Assembly (NCBI GenBank): GCA_900550565.1
Contig: URSG01000001.1
Coordinates: forward strand, 20,808-84,807
DNA length: 64,000 nucleotides
Source: an uncultured Rickettsiales bacterium
GTDB lineage: Bacteria; Pseudomonadota; Alphaproteobacteria; Rs-D84
Direction: 5' to 3'
Shown here: piece after piece, positions 60,660 through 64,000 of the stretch
How positions within the stretch are numbered: the stretch's first letter is position 1
How the letters are laid out: each line of letters starts with the position of its first letter
Made by a program: the position numbers and the translations under genes
The notes under the pieces: model-generated
Told to the model about the DNA's origin: nothing
What the model saw: only the letters and a program-made list of their open reading frames with translations
The model's database searches: none

Positions 60660-60872
60660 CTACTGTCTTATGTTTGACTGGCCACCCCCGATTAACAGTA
60701 TGTTTTTATCTGTTTTACGCCATATATCCTCATTTTTTGGTGCTAAATACTGCATGTATTCAGGTAATTGCCGGCGATACATCATTCCTTTCACTGGATC
60801 GTAATTGAACTTTGTTTTGATTCCATTTCTGTTTACAAACAGCAGATGTTCGTCTTCAATTACCTGAAACAT
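60660..60872 (-). CDS. Small protein of unknown function
   Basis: 70 residues: VIEDEHLLFVNRNGIKTKFN, YDPVKGMMYRRQLPEYMQYL, then a basic KTDKNILLIGGGQSN end. No family seen. It lies 14 bases after the Nudix gene in the same direction, so it may be co-transcribed. Confidence 0.5.
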   Translation of the reverse strand: MFQVIEDEHLLFVNRNGIKTKFNYDPVKGMMYRRQLPEYMQYLAPKNEDIWRKTDKNILLIGGGQSNIRQ

Positions 60873-60886
60873 TCATTATACCTGTA

Positions 60887-61345
60887 TTAATCGGTGGTAT
60901 AGGCGCGGCATTCAGAATACGTCTTGCCATCTAATATCGCATTCAGGGCGATATTTGTGGTGGTTACAATATTCTTGGTATTTTTGATTTCTTCAGGGGA
61001 CATAAAACGCATTTCTACACATTTGTCGCCCTCGCAATTACGCAATGTGCCAGAGAATTTATTTACAACAAAGAAGAAGTCAATCCCCTCGGTCTTGCTG
61101 GCCAGGTTGCTCATAACATGTGCAAATTCAATATCGTCTGGATTAATGTCAATGTCCAATTCCTCTTTTGCCTCGCGAATAGCTGCCTCTTTGGCGGTTT
61201 CGCCATGTTCTATATGACCGGCCGGGATTACCCACCAGCCACCACCATAACTAAAGAATCCATCGTTTCTGAAAAACAATAAAATCTTGTCGTCCTGTTT
61301 GATGATTATATTTACAACACCTTTGAACATGGGTCTTTCTTTCAT
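60887..61345 (-). CDS. Nudix hydrolase
   Basis: 152 residues. Nudix box is complete: GHIEHGETAKEAA followed by REAKEELDI (G-x5-E-x7-REUxEExGU form). Preceded by a WWVIPAG strand that fits the family. Substrate (an oxidised or capped nucleotide) unknown. AGGAG ribosome-binding site before the ATG. Codon use is AT-rich compared with most genes in the window. Confidence 0.85.
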   Translation of the reverse strand: MKERPMFKGVVNIIIKQDDKILLFFRNDGFFSYGGGWWVIPAGHIEHGETAKEAAIREAKEELDIDINPDDIEFAHVMSNLASKTEGIDFFFVVNKFSGTLRNCEGDKCVEMRFMSPEEIKNTKNIVTTTNIALNAILDGKTYSECRAYTTD

Positions 61346-61778
61346 TGTATTTCTCCTTGTTGTTTAGTTATGTTTGCATATAAATTGATGTTTCGCAATC
61401 CAATTTGTTCGAACTTCAGAACGAAGGGCGCCGCCACAAACGGGCGAGAACAAGCTTTCTGTACACGTTTGGTTTATGAATTCCGAAGGAAAATTCTTGT
61501 TGCAGCAGCGCGTGGCTTCCGCCAGTTTGCGCAAAACATGATAGTTATATGCATACCACCCCAAAAAGCATTACGCCAGTCGCAACCAGTTCTGCAAACT
61601 GTTGACGTACACGCTGTGGCGGTAACAATATACTAACCGTTAAATTATACCAAAGACGATTTGAGAAGCAACCTATAACGGAGTAATTTCCAGCGTTTCA
61701 GTGTTGATTATTATACCAAAAATGACTGAGGCCTTTGAAACAATTATCAAAGTTGTGACAGAATAATTTTGTTATTCG
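61346..61778. other. Intergenic between Nudix and argS genes
   Basis: 433 bases. 61370-61640 is GC-richer than its flanks and shares the motif GGCGAGAACAAGC with the structured repeat elements at 36831 and 38185 (GGCAAGAACAAGC). The rest is AT-rich. No ORF that I can support. Confidence 0.45.
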
Positions 61779-63518
61779 TCACATACTTTCCTTTAAAGTA
61801 CAACCAAGAGTTTCCAAACCGTTTGCAATTACATTCTTTAATGCGTTAACCATCAGCATATGGTTATCTGTCAACGTTTTTTCCTCTTCGTTTATCAGTT
61901 TAACACCGGCACCAGAAGACCACAGAGAATGAAATGCAGCAGACACTTCTTCCAAATATTTTGTTAACAAATTAGGGGCATTGTTTTTGCAAGCACTTTC
62001 TACAACAGCTGGATAATCCCCCAGCATTTTTATAAGTCTGCGTTCAATATCACTGGCTGACAAAAAATCATATTGCTTTTGTAATAACGTATCTAAGCTA
62101 CCCGGGAATATCGTATCATACTTTTTCAATACGGAACATGCACGAGCATAAGCATATTGCATATAATACACCGGATTGTCTTTAGATTGTTCTTTTGCTT
62201 TTTCTAAATCAAAAGTCATTTGAGTATCAGGACTTTTTATAACCATAAACAATCTTAAAACATCCGCATCAATTTCTTCCAGGACATCTTCTATCATCAC
62301 GAAATTGCCGGCACGTTTAGACATTTTAAACGGTTTGCCATCTTTTTCCAAATTAACAATTTGACACAACACAACATCCAAAGTTGCTTTGTTGTTTGTG
62401 ACAGCCCCTAATGCGGCTTTAATACGTTTAACATATCCACCATGATCCGCACCCCAAACATTAATTTGTTTTTTGAAACCACGATTAAATTTATTTAGAT
62501 GATATGCAATGTCAGAAGCAAAATAAGTAGTTTCACCATTTGAACGAGCAATCACGCGATCTGAATCATCACCAAATTGTGTAGATTTAAATAACAATTG
62601 TTCTGTTGGCACCCAATCTTCATCGGCTTCACCCAAAGGTTTTGGTAATGTTCCTTTATATAACAGGCCCTGACTTTGCATATAATCTAAAGTTTTTGCG
62701 ACCTGCTGAGATTCTACTAATTCGCGTTCAGATGTAAACACATCAAATTCAATTCCTATCTTGCGTAAACTGTCTTTGATTAAAACCATCATCGCATCGG
62801 AAGCAATCTTTTTGAAATACGGGACATATTCATCTTCGGTTGCAGATAACCATTTGTCGCCATCTTTGTCTTTTATATCTTTGGCAACAGGAATTAAGTA
62901 ATCCCCAGGATATGCGCCTTCGGGTAAAGATTCACCATCGTGCAACCCAAACAGTTCTTGATAGCGCCAAAATACAGAATGCGCCAAAACATCAACCTGA
63001 TGTCCGTAATCATTTATATAGTATTCTTTGGTAACATCAAACCCATTTTTCTTCAACAATCTCGCCAAAACATCACCTAAAATTGCACCTCTGGCATGAC
63101 CGATATGTACTGGCCCAGTCGGATTAGCAGACAAAAATTCAACATTAATTTTTTCGTTGTGGCCTATGTCAGAATTCCCATATTCTTGCGGATTTGTTAA
63201 GATAGTTTTTAATAAGTTTTCCCACAATTTACCAGAAACATTAATATTTATAAAACCTGGGCCAGCAACAGAAACTTCCGTTATTTCTGGGATTTCTTTG
63301 ATATATGAACAAAGCAAATCTGCGATTTCACGCGGATTTTTCTTTAAATCTCTAGATAAAACCATGGCAACATTTGTGGAAAAATCACCAAAATCACGAT
63401 TTTTAGGGACTTCTACAACAATATTATTCCAACTGTTTGACCCTAAAACAGTTTGTAATTCAGGCACAGTTTGTAATTTGTCTTTTATTTTTTCAGAAAT
63501 TAATTTGTAAACATTCAT
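61779..63518 (-). CDS. argS: Arginyl-tRNA synthetase
   Basis: 579 residues. Class I synthetase with HIGH-type motif VHIGHARGAILGD, KMSKS-type motif FKMSKRAGNF, DYGHQVDVLAHS block and the C-terminal anticodon-binding domain. Complete. Its codons are clearly more AT-rich than those of dnaB or parC in the same window, and it sits within a 60-bp direct-repeat pair, so transfer from outside is possible. If it is the only argS, the block is essential. Confidence 0.97.
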   Translation of the reverse strand: MNVYKLISEKIKDKLQTVPELQTVLGSNSWNNIVVEVPKNRDFGDFSTNVAMVLSRDLKKNPREIADLLCSYIKEIPEITEVSVAGPGFININVSGKLWENLLKTILTNPQEYGNSDIGHNEKINVEFLSANPTGPVHIGHARGAILGDVLARLLKKNGFDVTKEYYINDYGHQVDVLAHSVFWRYQELFGLHDGESLPEGAYPGDYLIPVAKDIKDKDGDKWLSATEDEYVPYFKKIASDAMMVLIKDSLRKIGIEFDVFTSERELVESQQVAKTLDYMQSQGLLYKGTLPKPLGEADEDWVPTEQLLFKSTQFGDDSDRVIARSNGETTYFASDIAYHLNKFNRGFKKQINVWGADHGGYVKRIKAALGAVTNNKATLDVVLCQIVNLEKDGKPFKMSKRAGNFVMIEDVLEEIDADVLRLFMVIKSPDTQMTFDLEKAKEQSKDNPVYYMQYAYARACSVLKKYDTIFPGSLDTLLQKQYDFLSASDIERRLIKMLGDYPAVVESACKNNAPNLLTKYLEEVSAAFHSLWSSGAGVKLINEEEKTLTDNHMLMVNALKNVIANGLETLGCTLKESM

Positions 63519-63598
63519 ATCAAACCCTGCATGGTTATATTAAAGCCAGGTGCCTGTGAAATGATAATCGTATTATTTTTTATTTTCAACAAATTTCT

Positions 63599-63859
63599 TT
63601 ATCTGGTATTCGACCAAATCGTTTTAAATAATCGTCTATACCGTTTGCTGGGGTTGGGTTTGGCATAACCACATCGGTTTCCAAGGCTTTTGTTTAAATG
63701 TTCTTCAATTGCATTACATAAATCGACATAATCTATATCTTTGATACATGAAAAATCATCTTTACATTGTACAAGATACGGGAACGCTTCATTTAATCCA
63801 CATTTTTTGCATGACGAAAATTTGGTAAATACGTTAATATTACACGCATAATTTTCCAA
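63599..63859 (-). CDS. Small cysteine-containing protein of unknown function
   Basis: 86 residues. Cysteines at CNINV, SSCKKCGLN, QCKDDFSC and RCGYAK suggest a small metal-binding or disulfide fold. C-terminus is basic (KPNPSKRYRRLFK). No family seen. AT-rich codons match argS. It lies 80 bases upstream of argS in the same direction. Confidence 0.45.
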   Translation of the reverse strand: MENYACNINVFTKFSSCKKCGLNEAFPYLVQCKDDFSCIKDIDYVDLCNAIEEHLNKSLGNRCGYAKPNPSKRYRRLFKTIWSNTR

Positions 63860-63930
63860 ATGTAATGGTTCTGCATACGAAAAACCAACGACAGCTCTGC
63901 AATCTACCGTTCTGGCCAGATGCCATCATC

Positions 63931-63990
63931 CCGCCCGTTTAATGGAATTTAACAGGTTAAATTGTATCATAATTTACCTAAAAAATCAAT
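63931..63990 (+). repeat. 60-bp direct repeat, right copy
   Basis: Second copy of the repeat at 60495-60554, in the same orientation, 4 base differences, no gaps. Confidence 0.8.
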
Positions 63991-64000
63991 AAAATCACCA

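Noticed and set aside
1..64000. CRISPR arrays or transposase genes
   Set aside because: No regularly spaced repeats and no transposase-like frame were seen anywhere in the window.

Overview
The window looks like a chromosome segment of a small-genome alphaproteobacterium, probably an uncultured and host- or gut-associated one. Evidence: the frr-uppS-cdsA-rseP-bamA envelope operon, an alphaproteobacterial-type DnaB, a DUF4164-like partner next to zapA, stand-alone HTH domains of the alphaproteobacterial S24-repressor type, and many small lipoproteins. It encodes an oxygen-independent (class III) ribonucleotide reductase with its activase, an oleate hydratase and GAPDH, which fits an anaerobic or facultative fermentative life. 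Scattered pieces of a type IV secretion-like system (VirB7/B8/B8-like, VirB11-like and an inner-membrane protein with a muramidase-like tail) recall the dispersed arrangement in Rickettsiales. The lineage is an inference; there is no rRNA gene in the window.

Layout. 1-2.3 kb: end of recG and a periplasmic M48 protease. 2.3-2.45 kb: tRNA-His and tRNA-Ala. 2.5-7.9 kb: envelope operon. 8.0-10.4 kb: VirB7/VirB8-like cluster. 10.5-11.1 kb: yraN and a small lipoprotein. 11.1-23.4 kb: a minus-strand, T7-like (podovirus-type) morphogenesis and lysis cluster. Its large-terminase gene is cut in two by a plus-strand block: dnaB, a double-HTH regulator and an unknown gene. 23.6-28.7 kb: birA, regulators, a possible structured RNA, an RNA methyltransferase, two outer-membrane barrels and lpxI. 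28.7-36.7 kb: lipoproteins, virB11-like, priA, a kinase-fold protein, miaA, gap and small unknown genes. 36.7-40.9 kb: tRNA-rich stretch (Asp, Glu, Leu) with structured repeats, copies of the tRNA-Glu 3' end, a degenerate tRNA-Leu copy, oleate hydratase and rpmG. 41-54.8 kb: parC, zapA, a three-gene envelope/secretion cluster, radC, map-holA-lptE, unknown envelope genes and an acyl-CoA synthetase. 55-58.3 kb: nrdD, a free-standing glycyl-radical domain gene, and nrdG, behind a promoter overlapped by an NrdR-box pair. 58.3-64 kb: LysR regulator, HTH protein, phage-type lysozyme, then an AT-rich block with a Nudix hydrolase and argS between 60-bp direct repeats.

Main points. (1) The class III RNR is split: the glycyl-radical C-terminus is its own 61-residue gene with a strong ribosome-binding site, between nrdD and nrdG. 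(2) The two intact-frame terminase halves meet the dnaB block with a shared CATG at one end and overlapping stop codons at the other. The morphogenesis genes otherwise keep long clean frames, so a domesticated or gene-transfer-agent-like element is possible. (3) Several genes have their -10 box 7-9 bases before the ATG, implying leaderless mRNAs. (4) The tRNA-rich stretch carries an unexplained family of hairpin-forming repeats.
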